Assembly (NCBI RefSeq): GCF_003441595.1
Contig: NZ_CP031848.1
Location: 2,480,001-2,544,000, forward strand
Direction of reading: 5' to 3'
Origin: Marinobacter sp. Arc7-DN-1
GTDB taxonomy: Bacteria > Pseudomonadota > Gammaproteobacteria > Pseudomonadales > Oleiphilaceae
DNA length: 64,000 bases
Under the pieces are notes generated by a model. It was not told the origin of the DNA and ran no database searches. It saw only the letters and a program-made list of their open reading frames with translations. Both the position numbers and the translations under genes were made by a program. Positions 52,512-61,787 of this stretch are shown piece by piece; position 1 is the stretch's first letter; each line of letters starts with the position of its first letter.

Positions 52512-52625
52512 GGCTTTGCCTCCTGTTAATCGTTGGCCTTTGGCTCTCTGACGGTGTCTGGAATGAGCCCGTTCTGTGATAATAGGTTGTAACACAAAAT
52601 CAACTGACCTGACCATGGAGCCCTG

Positions 52626-52958
52626 ATGAGCCACCAGAAACCCGGCCAGCCGCAAAAGCCCGCCAACCAGAAGGATGAGGACGCCGTTGCCTTTGCCCAG
52701 GGTATTTTCGATCTCGCGCGCAATGGCGGTGCCGGCCCGCTCAGCGTGATGCTGGATGCCGGCGTACCGGTTAACATGCGCACCAGCGAGGGCGAAAGCC
52801 TGCTGATGCTCGCCAGCCGGAACGGTCATTCCGAGACGGTCCGCCTGCTACTGGAGAAAGGGGCTGATCCCGGGGCCCGGAATAACGAGGGTGAGACCGC
52901 GCTCACACTGGCGAAAACGGACAGCGTCCGGAGCCTGATCAGCGACTCGAACCAGTAA
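52626..52958 (+). CDS. small ankyrin-repeat protein
   Basis: A 110-residue soluble protein with about two and a half ankyrin repeats (LSVMLDAGVPVNMRTSEGES, LLMLASRNGHSETVRLLLEK, GADPGARNNEGETALTLAK). It should be a protein-protein adaptor. The following methyltransferase-like gene begins 6 nt after its stop in the same direction, so the two are co-transcribed. Confidence 0.85.
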   Translation: MSHQKPGQPQKPANQKDEDAVAFAQGIFDLARNGGAGPLSVMLDAGVPVNMRTSEGESLLMLASRNGHSETVRLLLEKGADPGARNNEGETALTLAKTDSVRSLISDSNQ

Positions 52959-52964
52959 CCCGCA

Positions 52965-53708
52965 ATGTTCAACAAGGGCGAGATTATTCATCACACCCGG
53001 GATGCCCTTGGAAGTATTCTGGTGATCGACTACCGCAAGCACCGGGTACTCACCTTCAATTCGGTGTTCGAGCAGAGCAAGATCGACCGGCGCTATCCGC
53101 ATCTCCCGGTGCACGAATACAATCGGGCCATGCTGTTACCAGCGGCTTTTGCCCCTCCCAGCCATGTCACCATCCTCGGCCTCGGCGGGGGCGTTATGGC
53201 CAGCGCTTTCCATCATCTTTACCCGGAATGCCGGATTCACGCCGTGGAACTCCGGCAGGCGGTTCTCGATACCGCCCGGGAATTCTTTGACCTGCCCGTC
53301 AGCAATCGCCTTGAAGTCACCATCGCCGATGCCCGCAATGCGCTGGAAAAACTGCCAGACGCCAGCACCGGCATGATCCTGGCTGATCTTTATAACGCCG
53401 ACCGTATGAGCCCCGCCCAGGCCCAGAGACACTTCGTGGATGACTGCGCCAGGGTGCTAGGCAGCAATGGCTGGCTGGTGCTGAATTACCATCGCACGCC
53501 GGATGTCGAGGGGCTGTATTTCAGGCAACTGAAGAAACACTTCACCGTGTTGCTGATGTTCAAAAGCAAGAGCAACAACACAGTCATTTACGCCAGTAAA
53601 CAGCATTTCCAGTCAGTCCACTCAAAAGACCCGATTCTGGCGGAGCTGGAAACCCGGCTACCGATCGACTGGCGCCGCCTTATGGCCAAGGTCAGTCGCC
53701 TCGAGTGA
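52965..53708 (+). CDS. spermidine synthase-like class I methyltransferase-fold protein
   Basis: A 247-residue protein with a Rossmann fold start HVTILGLGGGVMASAFHHLY, then HAVELRQAVLDTAREFFDLP and a conserved IADARNALEKL block, as in spermidine synthase-like proteins of unknown activity. The catalytic residues of true spermidine synthase (the DxxDPxGP-type loop) are not evident; LADLYNADRMSP stands in that place. It lies 6 nt after the ankyrin gene. Confidence 0.8.
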   Translation: MFNKGEIIHHTRDALGSILVIDYRKHRVLTFNSVFEQSKIDRRYPHLPVHEYNRAMLLPAAFAPPSHVTILGLGGGVMASAFHHLYPECRIHAVELRQAVLDTAREFFDLPVSNRLEVTIADARNALEKLPDASTGMILADLYNADRMSPAQAQRHFVDDCARVLGSNGWLVLNYHRTPDVEGLYFRQLKKHFTVLLMFKSKSNNTVIYASKQHFQSVHSKDPILAELETRLPIDWRRLMAKVSRLE

Positions 53709-53809
53709 GCAGGAAACTACCCGGGATTTGATCTCAATCCTTGAGGATTGGTGAGGATGCACCATAGTTTGTTGTAAGGAACTCACAGAAACCTGTAGGG
53801 AGTGCTGCC

Positions 53810-53986
53810 ATGAGCGAGGAAGACTACAAGAAGCTCCACCCGGTGCTGAGCGAGGTCACCAAAACCTACGTTGACCTGTACACCAACCGGCCAAATGAAA
53901 AGAACCGGGCGCAGCTGATCAAGCTGGAAGCCCTGTTGCACGAGAAACTGGAAGCCATTCAGAAGGCAAAGGAAAGCAAGGGATAG
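53810..53986 (+). CDS. 58-residue helical protein of unknown function
   Basis: ATG at 53810 to TAG at 53984-53986 encodes 58 residues beginning MSEEDYKKLHPVLSEVTKTY and ending KLEAIQKAKESKG, a charged, likely all-helical protein without membrane segments. GGGAG lies 8 nt before the ATG, which supports translation. The stop is only 6 nt from the convergent YghU-like gene. I do not recognise the family. Confidence 0.6.
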   Translation: MSEEDYKKLHPVLSEVTKTYVDLYTNRPNEKNRAQLIKLEALLHEKLEAIQKAKESKG

Positions 53987-53992
53987 CAATCT

Positions 53993-54865
53993 TCATTCGC
54001 CATCCCCGATTTTGTCCTGGGTCCGGGTCTCGAAATCACTGGCATCGTGCCGTTCGTGCAGCTGTGTATTCGGCTCGCCCCAGGTGCGGTTCACTATGCG
54101 CCCGCGCTTGACCGCCGGCCGCTGGGCGATCTCGTCCGTCCACCGGAGAACATGGGCATAGGTGTGAGCTTCCAGGAACTCGGCAGCCTCATAAACCTTG
54201 TTCTTCACCAGGGCGCCGTACCAGGGCCAGATCGCCATATCGGCAATGGTGTACTCATCACCGGCGATATAGCGGCTATTTGCCAGCTGACGGTCCAGGA
54301 CATCCAGCTGGCGCTTGACCTCCATGGCGTAACGGTTGATCGGGTATTCGTACTTCTCCGGCGCGTAGGCATAGAAGTGACCGAAGCCGCCACCGAGCAT
54401 GGGGGCGCTGCCCATCTGCCAGAACAGCCAGTTCAGGGTTTCTGTGCGCCGGACAATGTCCCTGGGCAGGAAGGCGTCGAATTTTTCCGCCAGGTACAGC
54501 AGGATCGAGCCGGATTCGAACACCCGGATCGCAGGATCGGAGCTGTGGTCCATGAGTGCCGGAATCTTGGAGTTGGGATTCACCTCAACAAAGCCGCTGC
54601 CAAACTGCTCACCTTCGGTAATCCGGATCGGCCAGGCGTCATAGTCCGCCCCTTCAAACCCCTGCGCCAGAAGCTCCTCCAGCATCACGGTGACCTTCAC
54701 GCCGTTGGGTGTCGCCAGCGAATAGAGCTGCAACGGGTGTTTGCCAACCGGCAGTTCCTTGTCATGGGTGGGCCCGGCGATGGGGCGATTGATGTTGGCA
54801 AATCTACCCCCGCTCTCGGAGTCCCATTTCCAGACTTTCGGTGGTGCGTAGGTAGCGTCGGTCAT
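53993..54865 (-). CDS. yghU: YghU-like glutathione-dependent disulfide-bond oxidoreductase
   Basis: A 290-residue GST-superfamily protein with the YghU start (YAPPKVWKWDSESGGRFANI then NRPIAGPTHDKELPVGKHPL), a thioredoxin-like domain (LQLYSLATPNGVKVTVMLEE; NPNSKIPALMD, then VFESGSILLYLAEKF) and an alpha-helical C-terminal half. YghU reduces small disulfides with two glutathione molecules. The ATG at 54865 has AGGAG 7 nt upstream; the open frame upstream has no support. It is divergent from the NosR-like gene. Confidence 0.9.
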   Translation of the reverse strand: MTDATYAPPKVWKWDSESGGRFANINRPIAGPTHDKELPVGKHPLQLYSLATPNGVKVTVMLEELLAQGFEGADYDAWPIRITEGEQFGSGFVEVNPNSKIPALMDHSSDPAIRVFESGSILLYLAEKFDAFLPRDIVRRTETLNWLFWQMGSAPMLGGGFGHFYAYAPEKYEYPINRYAMEVKRQLDVLDRQLANSRYIAGDEYTIADMAIWPWYGALVKNKVYEAAEFLEAHTYAHVLRWTDEIAQRPAVKRGRIVNRTWGEPNTQLHERHDASDFETRTQDKIGDGE

Positions 54866-54974
54866 GGCATTTCTCCTCACAAAGTAGCAGTCAGCTGGTT
54901 CCGAGGTCGCATTGAGCCCGGGGCCGAAAACTCTAGCATGGAAGATCAGACAAAAAGAACCACAGGAGTACTCC

Positions 54975-57083
54975 ATGGCGGGGCGCATTGTGCTCCTTTT
55001 CACCTGTCTGTTTATCTTGCCCGCAGCCGACGCGGAATTGTCGGACAGCAAGCGGGCAATGATCCGGGAGCTGTTCCCCTCGGCAACCGTGATTCAAGAC
55101 AAGTTGCCGGACTTTCCCGTGTACCCGGTGTATCAACTCCAGGAGCTGCTGGGTTATGCCTACGAGTCCGTGGACCACAGCCGTCTCCAGGGCTTCGCCG
55201 GCAAACCCATCAGTCTGCTGATTGGCCTGGACACCAAGGGTCGGTTTACCGGCGTAAAGGTGCTGAACCACCACGAGCCGGTCTTCCTGCACGGGCTGGG
55301 TGAAGAACCCCTGTTCGCCTTTGTAGACCAGTACGAAGGCCGTTCACTTCGGGAACAGATTATTGTCAGCACCTCAAATTCCAGCCGGTCCGGGCGTACC
55401 AGCGACGGCAGTGTGGTGCACTTTGACGGCGTCAGCAAGGCCACCGTGTCGGTACTGATCATCAACGACACCGTGCTTTCCTCGGCGCTGAAAGTCGCCC
55501 GCACCAAACTCGAAGGTTTTGCCCAGAGCGCCCCGACGCGGGCGAAACCGGAGTTCTTCGAGCCCCTGTCCTGGCAGCAGCTGGTGGACCGTGGCTATAT
55601 CGGCCACTGGCAGGCCTCAGGAGAGGCCATTGAAGCGGCGCTCGGGCGGCCGCTCAGCGACTATCCGGTGGATATCGAGCCCGCCGGGGGTGAGCCCTTC
55701 AGCGAGCTGTTCTTCGGTTATATCAACTCGCCCATGGTCGGGCGTAACCTGTTGGGTAACGAAGGCTACCAGCGACTAATGCAAAGGCTCGATGACAACG
55801 CCCAGGTGCTCGCTGTTATGTCCCGTGGTGTGTTTCCCCATGTGTCCGAAGAGTTTGTCCCAGGCAGCTCACCGGACCGGATCGGCCTTATCCAGAACAA
55901 CCTGGCCGTTGAAATGCGGGATCTGAACCTGCTTGATCAGGATCTGGACTTCCATGCTGCCGGCATCCCCTCGTTTGAGGCCCGCCACCTGTTCCGCGTC
56001 GGCGGTAACGCCGGCTTCAACCCCGGCGCCCAGGCCAGCCTCAAACTCAACGTGGCGCTGGCCCGAAACCATCTGATGGTAGATAGCACCTCACTGACAA
56101 TACCTGTCAAATTCAATGATTCGCTGTTTGAAACCGTTGAGGTTGCCCCCAACCCCCGGGATATGCGGGAACCGGTGTGGGTCGGCCTCTGGAAAGAACG
56201 CTGGTGGCAGATCTCGCTGCTGGTTCTGAGCCTGGCATTACTGACAATGTTCTTCGCCAAACAGAGAACACTGAGCCGGCACCCGAGACTGGTGCACCGT
56301 TTCCGTTGGGGATTCCTGTTTTTTACTCTGTTCTTTATCGGCTTTTATGCACAGGGCCAGCTTTCGGTCGTCAACGTCTATACCCTGTTCCTGGCCATCT
56401 GGGACGGTTTTTCCCTGAATGTTTTCCTGCTCGACCCGGTGATTTTCATTCTCTGGGTCTATACCTTTATCACCCTGTTTATCTGGGGCCGGGGCCTGTT
56501 CTGCGGCTGGCTGTGCCCGTTCGGGGCCCTTCAGGAAATGGCCGCCTGGCTCGGGGAAAAACTGAAATTCCGTCAGGCCAGAATACCCGAGCACTGGCAC
56601 AGGCGCCTGATCCTGATCAAATACCCGATTCTGCTGGGACTGGTAGGTACTGCGTTCTATTCTCTCACCCTGGCCGGGCAACTGGCGGAAGTGGAGCCCT
56701 TCAAAACCAGCATTACGCTGCTCTTCGTTCGCTATTGGCCATTCGTGGTTTACGCCGTTGGCCTGCTGGTGACCGGCATGTTCATTCACAAGTTCTACTG
56801 CCGCTACCTGTGCCCGCTCGGGGCAGGCCTTGCGGTGCTGGGCCGTCTCCGGCTGTTCAGCTGGCTGGACCGGGTCGAGCTCTGCGGCAATCCCTGTCAG
56901 CACTGCAAAAACGCCTGCGGCATCAACGCCATCCGCAAGGACGGCCGGGTAGACTACGATGAGTGCATTCAGTGCCTGGAGTGCGTCGTTATCCTGCGGG
57001 ATGAGGAAGCCTGCGTCGACAAGCGGCTCGAAAACAGGAAACGGGCAAGGCAGGAAAACATTCTGGCAACCGACGCCAGCTGA
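54975..57083 (+). CDS. NosR/NirI-family FMN-binding, 4Fe-4S membrane protein
   Basis: A 702-residue protein with signal peptide (IVLLFTCLFILPAADAE), a periplasmic FMN-binding domain (about 60-200; the covalent FMN site fits DGVSKATVSV), a second periplasmic domain, about six membrane helices, two CxxxCP-type motifs (CGWLCPFGALQEM and CRYLCPLGAG) and C-terminal clusters (CGNPCQHCKNACGINAI, CIQCLECVV). This is the NosR/NirI layout. In denitrifiers NosR supplies electrons for N2O reductase, but no nosZ or other nos gene is near, so its partner here is unknown. AGGAG precedes the ATG. Confidence 0.88.
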   Translation: MAGRIVLLFTCLFILPAADAELSDSKRAMIRELFPSATVIQDKLPDFPVYPVYQLQELLGYAYESVDHSRLQGFAGKPISLLIGLDTKGRFTGVKVLNHHEPVFLHGLGEEPLFAFVDQYEGRSLREQIIVSTSNSSRSGRTSDGSVVHFDGVSKATVSVLIINDTVLSSALKVARTKLEGFAQSAPTRAKPEFFEPLSWQQLVDRGYIGHWQASGEAIEAALGRPLSDYPVDIEPAGGEPFSELFFGYINSPMVGRNLLGNEGYQRLMQRLDDNAQVLAVMSRGVFPHVSEEFVPGSSPDRIGLIQNNLAVEMRDLNLLDQDLDFHAAGIPSFEARHLFRVGGNAGFNPGAQASLKLNVALARNHLMVDSTSLTIPVKFNDSLFETVEVAPNPRDMREPVWVGLWKERWWQISLLVLSLALLTMFFAKQRTLSRHPRLVHRFRWGFLFFTLFFIGFYAQGQLSVVNVYTLFLAIWDGFSLNVFLLDPVIFILWVYTFITLFIWGRGLFCGWLCPFGALQEMAAWLGEKLKFRQARIPEHWHRRLILIKYPILLGLVGTAFYSLTLAGQLAEVEPFKTSITLLFVRYWPFVVYAVGLLVTGMFIHKFYCRYLCPLGAGLAVLGRLRLFSWLDRVELCGNPCQHCKNACGINAIRKDGRVDYDECIQCLECVVILRDEEACVDKRLENRKRARQENILATDAS

Positions 57084-57112
57084 CTGTTATTGATTGATTA
57101 CTCAAGCTATAA

Positions 57113-57128
57113 TTGAGCAGTCATTCAA
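57113..57128 (+). promoter_or_regulatory. predicted TetR operator overlapping the tetR promoter
   Basis: TTGAGCAGTCATTCAA fits TTGA-N8-TCAA and begins on the last base of a TATAAT-like -10 (57108-57113). It lies about 26 nt before the ATG, where it would block transcription. Near-identical copies stand upstream of the AhpD-like gene at 44353-44405. Confidence 0.65.
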
Positions 57129-57153
57129 AACACGGTATTGGTGATTCGTTGTT

Positions 57154-57759
57154 ATGGCCAGACATGCACGCTACGACAGAAAAATCGCTCTGGAAAAAGC
57201 GGTGGGACTGTTCTGGGAGAAAGGCTACCACGGCAGCTCCATGAAACAGATTGAGCAGGCCCTTGATATGCGCCCGGGCAGTATTTACGCTACGTTCGGC
57301 AGTAAGGATGGCCTGTTTTCAGAAGCCCTGGCGGCCTACGCCGAACAGGGGGGGCTTGAACTGGCGGCCCACCTTAAAGGGTACGAGTCCATCGTTGACG
57401 GGCTACAGGACTACCTGCGCGGCATCGCCTGCAGTTGTGGCGGTGAAGATACACCACCCTCCCGGGCGTGCATGATCGTGAAAACACTGCTGGAATCCAG
57501 CAACACTCACCTGGCCCTGGCCGCCCAGGCCAACAGCATTCTTGCTGCCATCGAGCAGTCCATTACGGAACTGCTGGAACAGGCCAGGGCAAGGGGCGAG
57601 CTGGTGCAATCGGTGGATTGCCGGCGCCTTGCCCGGCTGCTTCAGGCCCAGATTATGGGGCTCCGATCCATGGGTGAGCGTAAGCTTGAGGCCCAGACCA
57701 TAAAGGAGCTCGGCGACGACATGGCAGCTATTCTGGACTGTTACCGCACCCACCACTAG
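57154..57759 (+). CDS. TetR/AcrR family transcriptional regulator
   Basis: A 201-residue regulator with a TetR HTH near residues 25-46 (GYHGSSMKQIEQALDMRPGS, then IYATFGSKDGLFSEAL). The helical ligand domain has ACSCGGEDTPPSRACMIVKT, with several Cys that could sense thiol-reactive compounds. A palindrome in its own promoter and upstream of the AhpD-like gene suggests autorepression and control of that gene. Cysteine-based sensing is speculation from position only. Confidence 0.9.
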   Translation: MARHARYDRKIALEKAVGLFWEKGYHGSSMKQIEQALDMRPGSIYATFGSKDGLFSEALAAYAEQGGLELAAHLKGYESIVDGLQDYLRGIACSCGGEDTPPSRACMIVKTLLESSNTHLALAAQANSILAAIEQSITELLEQARARGELVQSVDCRRLARLLQAQIMGLRSMGERKLEAQTIKELGDDMAAILDCYRTHH

Positions 57760-57856
57760 GTTTACCGGCCCCGGGGGCGGGGCGGGGCGGGGCTGAAGGT
57801 AGCGACACTGCGGTAGCATTAGCACCCTATCTTTCATCGGTTCCCCAGTGAGGACA

Positions 57857-57886
57857 GCCAAGCGTTTTGCCTGCAGAGCGCTTGGC
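57857..57886 (+). terminator. hairpin followed by a short T-rich run between tetR and NDH-2 genes
   Basis: GCCAAGCG (57857-57864) pairs with CGCTTGGC (57879-57886), followed by TTTCTTC. It lies about 98 nt after the tetR stop and 27 nt before the NDH-2 start, so it may terminate tetR transcripts or act in the leader of the NDH-2 mRNA. The T run is short, so this is not strong. Confidence 0.45.
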
Positions 57887-57912
57887 TTTCTTCACTTACA
57901 GGTCTGATTGCT

Positions 57913-59223
57913 ATGGACAAACTTCATCATATTGTTGTGGTTGGCGGCGGCGCTGGTGGTCTTGAGCTGGTAACCAGCCTGGGCGACAAACTGGGAAAGA
58001 AGCGCAGGGCCAGAACTACCCTGGTGGATGCCGGGCTCACCCATGTCTGGAAACCCCTCCTTCACGAAGTCGCCTCCGGTTCCCTGGACGCCAACGCCAA
58101 CGAGATCAACTACCGCGCCCATGCCAGGAAGCATCACTACGAATTCCAGCTCGGGCGCATGAGCGGGCTGGACCGCACCGCCAAAAAACTGGTCATTGCT
58201 CCGTTTCACGACGAAGAAGGCGCAGAAGTGGTGCCCGAGCGCCACATCAGCTACGACACCCTGGTCATCGCCGTGGGCAGCACCGCCAATGATTTCGGTA
58301 CGCCCGGCGCCCAGGACAACTGTCTGTTCCTCGACAGCCTGAAACAGGCCAGGCGCTTCCACAAGCTCATGCTCAATGCCTTCCTGCGCAAGAATCACAA
58401 GGCACTGCAAGGTGCAGAGCACACCCTGAACATCAGTATTATCGGCGCCGGCGCCACCGGAGTGGAACTGGCGGCAGAACTTCGCCTGGCGTCCCGGGAG
58501 CTGCCGGTGTACGGAATGAATCACCTGCAGGCATCCGACGTCTCGATCAGTGTGATCGAAGCCGCTGACCGCATCCTGCCGGCACTGCCAGCCCGGCTCT
58601 CGGCCGCGGCCACGCGAGAGCTGGAGCACCAGAATGTACAGGTACTCACCGGCCAGCCGGTCAGCGAGGTCCGGGAGGCCAGCATTATCATGAAGGACGG
58701 CACCGAGCTGCCCGCCGAGATGACCATCTGGGCAGCCGGAATCAAGGCCCCGGCGTTCCTGGCCGAGCTGGACGGCCTGGAGGTGAACCGCAGCAACCAG
58801 TTGGTGGTGGAGCAGACCCTGCAGACTACCCAGGACACCGATGTCTTCGCCCTCGGTGACTGCGCCGCCTGCCCGCAACCGGATTCAGACCGGCCGGTAC
58901 CGCCCCGGGCCCAGGCTGCCCACCAGCAAGCCGACACCCTGTTCAAGACCCTGTGCAACCGGCTTGAGAACGGCGAAGCTGTGCCATTCGTTTACAACGA
59001 TCATGGTTCACTGATCAACTTCAGCCGCTATACCACCGTTGGCAACCTCATGGGCAATCTGTCAGGCCGCAGCATGTATATTGAAGGCAAGGTTGCGCGC
59101 CTGTTTTATTTGTCGCTTTACCGGATGCACCAGGTGGCGCTGCACGGCATGCTCCGCACCGGCATCATCTGGCTGATGGACAAAATCAGCCGTGCCATGC
59201 ACCCGCGTCTCAAACTACACTAG
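57913..59223 (+). CDS. ndh: type II NADH dehydrogenase (NDH-2)
   Basis: A 436-residue flavoenzyme with N-terminal FAD motif HIVVVGGGAGGLELVTSL, NADH motif ISIIGAGATGVELAAELR, second FAD site DTDVFALGDCAA and the quinone-side segment PPRAQAAHQQADTLFKT. A C-terminal amphipathic part (LSLYRMHQVALHGMLRTGII) anchors it to the membrane. It oxidises NADH and reduces quinone without pumping protons. A tRNA-Gly gene lies just downstream on the opposite strand. Confidence 0.92.
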   Translation: MDKLHHIVVVGGGAGGLELVTSLGDKLGKKRRARTTLVDAGLTHVWKPLLHEVASGSLDANANEINYRAHARKHHYEFQLGRMSGLDRTAKKLVIAPFHDEEGAEVVPERHISYDTLVIAVGSTANDFGTPGAQDNCLFLDSLKQARRFHKLMLNAFLRKNHKALQGAEHTLNISIIGAGATGVELAAELRLASRELPVYGMNHLQASDVSISVIEAADRILPALPARLSAAATRELEHQNVQVLTGQPVSEVREASIIMKDGTELPAEMTIWAAGIKAPAFLAELDGLEVNRSNQLVVEQTLQTTQDTDVFALGDCAACPQPDSDRPVPPRAQAAHQQADTLFKTLCNRLENGEAVPFVYNDHGSLINFSRYTTVGNLMGNLSGRSMYIEGKVARLFYLSLYRMHQVALHGMLRTGIIWLMDKISRAMHPRLKLH

Positions 59224-59247
59224 AAAGGAAACCGGCCGGAGAGGCAA

Positions 59248-59321
59248 TGGAGCGGGTGAAGGGAATCGAACCCTCGTATGCAGCTTGGGAAGCTGCCGTT
59301 CTACCATTGAACTACACCCGC
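59248..59321 (-). tRNA. tRNA-Gly, anticodon CCC
   Basis: The minus strand gives a 74-nt cloverleaf: acceptor GCGGGTG pairs with CACCCGC, with encoded CCA end (59248-59250) and discriminator U. The D arm is TTCAATGGTAGAA, the anticodon stem GCAGC/GCTGC encloses loop TTCCCAA with anticodon CCC, and the T arm contains GGTTCGATTCC. It closely follows the E. coli tRNA-Gly(CCC) pattern and reads GGG codons. Confidence 0.96.
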
Positions 59322-59391
59322 AAAACAATGGCCGCGTGAGCAATATAAGCGGTCAGCCCGGTTATGGGCAAGCATTCTGTCTGGAGAATAA

Positions 59392-61116
59392 ATGGACCCC
59401 ACCCTGACCCTGCTCGGTGCCCTGATGCTGGTCATCAGCATTGTGCTCAGCCCGCTTTCCAGCCGGGTGGGTATGCCTGTGCTGCTGATATTCCTGATCG
59501 TGGGCATGATGATGGGCGAGGACGGCCCGGGCGGAATCGAGTTCAATGATTTTGAACTGGCGTTCGTGATTGCCAACCTGGCCTTGGGCGTCATCCTGCT
59601 GGATGGCGGCATGCGTACCCGTTCAGAAACCTTTCGGGTAGGTCTGAAACCCGCCCTGGTACTGGCAACGCTGGGGGTGGCCATGACAGCCGCGGGCGCT
59701 GCCGTTGTCGCCTGGTGGGTATTTGACCTGCACTGGCTGACTGCGTTGCTGATCGGTGCCATCATTTCCTCCACCGATGCCGCCGCCGTTTTCTCCCTGC
59801 TTCAGGGCCGCGGCCTGCACCTGAATGAGCGGGTCAGCGCCACCCTGGAAATTGAATCCGGCAGCAACGATCCAATGGCCATTTTTCTGACCCTGATGCT
59901 GGTTACCCTGATTGGCAATACCGGCGACCAGGCCGGCTGGGCAGCGCTGACCATGCTGGTCAAACAGTTCGGAATTGGAGGTATAGCAGGCATTCTTGGC
60001 GGCTTTGCCGTAGTGGAGCTGGCCAACCGCATTCGCCTGACACCCTCTTTATATCCGCTGCTGGTGGCCGCTGCCGGCATTTCGGTATTTTCCGCCACCA
60101 ACACCCTGGGAGGCAGTGGCTTCCTGGCGATTTACCTGACAGGTGTGGTGATCGGCAACCGCCATGTACGGATGATGCCGATGATCCTGCAGGTCCACGA
60201 TGGCCTCGCCTGGCTGGCACAGCTTTGCCTGTTCCTGATGCTCGGCTTGCTGGTCAATCCGTCCGATCTGATTCCGCTGGCCGGTGGTGGCCTGGTGCTG
60301 GCACTCGCCCTGATCTTTGTCATTCGCCCACTCACGGTTATGCTCACGCTCTGGCCGTTTGCCTTTAACCGGCGGGAGCTGATTTTTATCAGCTGGGTTG
60401 GCCTGCGCGGGGCGGTTCCGATCGTCCTGGCCCTGTTCCCGATCATCGCGGACCTGCCGGAGGCGCAGCTGGTGTTCCACGCGGCCTTCTTCATTGTCCT
60501 TGTTTCCCTGCTGGTTCAGGGAACCACCATGGCGCCCCTGGCCCGTAAACTGCGCCTGGAGGTTCCTGCCGGAGAGGACCCCTATCGCCGGCTGCCCCTG
60601 GATGCCCCTGCGGCGGGTGATCACGAACTGATGCTGTTTCCCCTGCGCGGCAAGAGCTGGGAGACACCGCGCCGTCTGAGCCAGCTGCGATTTCCGGAAA
60701 ACACGGCGGTGGCCGGTGTTTTCCGCAATCGGGTCTGCCTGCAACCAAAAGGGGATCTGGAAGTGGCCAGTGGCGATATGGTGGCGATGTTTGCCACGCC
60801 CGGCGTGTTGCCGGAGCTCGGTAAGGCACTCAGCGGCCGCCATGCCCCCAAATACCTTGCCGAGCGGGCATTCTTTGGTGATTTCGTTCTCAATGGCGAT
60901 GCCCTGCTGGGGGACGTGGAGCAGGTCTACGGCATCGAGTTCGACGAACTGCCCCCGGAACTGTCCCTGGCCGAGTGCTTCACCAGACGGACCAAGGGGC
61001 ACCCGGTTGTTGGGGATATCGTAACCCTTGGGCCGGTTACACTGGTTGCCAGGGCTACCAGTGCCGACCAGGTGACCAAGGTGGGTCTTAAAATGGACAG
61101 TTCACAAAACAGCTGA
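59392..61116 (+). CDS. nhaP2: potassium/proton antiporter, CvrA/NhaP2 type
   Basis: A 574-residue protein with about 12 membrane helices in the first 390 residues, including LLDGGMRTRSETFRVGLKPA and IGAIISSTDAAAVFSLLQGR, where the acidic pair belongs to the ion site, and ESGSNDPMAIFLTLMLV. The cytoplasmic tail holds a TrkA-C domain (FPENTAVAGVFRN, QPKGDLEVASGDMVAMFATP) and a CorC-like end. It should exchange K+ (or another cation) for H+ and help pH and volume control. GGAG lies near the ATG. Confidence 0.9.
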   Translation: MDPTLTLLGALMLVISIVLSPLSSRVGMPVLLIFLIVGMMMGEDGPGGIEFNDFELAFVIANLALGVILLDGGMRTRSETFRVGLKPALVLATLGVAMTAAGAAVVAWWVFDLHWLTALLIGAIISSTDAAAVFSLLQGRGLHLNERVSATLEIESGSNDPMAIFLTLMLVTLIGNTGDQAGWAALTMLVKQFGIGGIAGILGGFAVVELANRIRLTPSLYPLLVAAAGISVFSATNTLGGSGFLAIYLTGVVIGNRHVRMMPMILQVHDGLAWLAQLCLFLMLGLLVNPSDLIPLAGGGLVLALALIFVIRPLTVMLTLWPFAFNRRELIFISWVGLRGAVPIVLALFPIIADLPEAQLVFHAAFFIVLVSLLVQGTTMAPLARKLRLEVPAGEDPYRRLPLDAPAAGDHELMLFPLRGKSWETPRRLSQLRFPENTAVAGVFRNRVCLQPKGDLEVASGDMVAMFATPGVLPELGKALSGRHAPKYLAERAFFGDFVLNGDALLGDVEQVYGIEFDELPPELSLAECFTRRTKGHPVVGDIVTLGPVTLVARATSADQVTKVGLKMDSSQNS

Positions 61117-61223
61117 GGGACGACCCGGATAGCTAAAAAAGTTAACAAAACCCCTTAACAGATCGCTGACAGGCTATGGTATAAAACGCCTGTACAAAGA
61201 TTAATCATTGGTAAGTTAACGAT

Positions 61224-61787
61224 ATGCTGGTTACTCGCGCTGCTTTCTACGCCTTGGTCCTGTTCTGGCTGGCAATGACACCTCAGGCTATGGCCACGGA
61301 GTTGCTGGCCAAAGCCGACCCCCGGATGCCTGCAGAAACCGCATACACCCCCGTCGATATTCAGGATGTCAGCAAGGTCGTGGTTCGCAAGGGTGAACGG
61401 CGCCTTTACCTCATGAGCGGGGATCAGGTGGTGCGCAGTTATCGCATTTCCCTGGGCGACAACCCGGAAGGCCATAAGCTGTATGAGGGTGACGAACGGA
61501 CCCCGGAGGGCGACTACACCCTGGACTGGCGCAACGCCGAAAGCGATTTCTACAGATCCATCCACATTTCCTACCCCAGCGAGCGGGACCGGGAGCTGGC
61601 TTCTGCCTGGGGGCTGGATCCCGGTGGCAGCATCATGATTCACGGCTTGCCGAACGGCAAGGAAGACATGGCGTTTGCCTATCGCGGCCTGGACTGGACC
61701 GACGGCTGCATCGCCGTTACCAACGAAGAGATAGACGAAATCTGGCAACTCGTGTCCAACGGCACCCCGATCAGCATTCATCCCTGA
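61224..61787 (+). CDS. L,D-transpeptidase (YkuD) family protein
   Basis: A 187-residue protein with signal peptide (FYALVLFWLAMTPQAMA) and a YkuD catalytic domain with IMIHGLPNGKEDM, then the active site LDWTDGCIAVTNEEIDEIW, holding the catalytic Cys. It should form 3-3 peptidoglycan crosslinks or attach a lipoprotein to the wall. An OprI-like lipoprotein gene follows 205 nt later in the same direction, which makes it a possible substrate (inference only). Confidence 0.88.
   Translation: MLVTRAAFYALVLFWLAMTPQAMATELLAKADPRMPAETAYTPVDIQDVSKVVVRKGERRLYLMSGDQVVRSYRISLGDNPEGHKLYEGDERTPEGDYTLDWRNAESDFYRSIHISYPSERDRELASAWGLDPGGSIMIHGLPNGKEDMAFAYRGLDWTDGCIAVTNEEIDEIWQLVSNGTPISIHP

Noticed and set aside
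52585..52620. TTGTAACACA before the ankyrin gene as a ninth ECF site
   Set aside because: The -35 fits, but at 17 nt the sequence is GACCA rather than GTC, so the -10 is missing.
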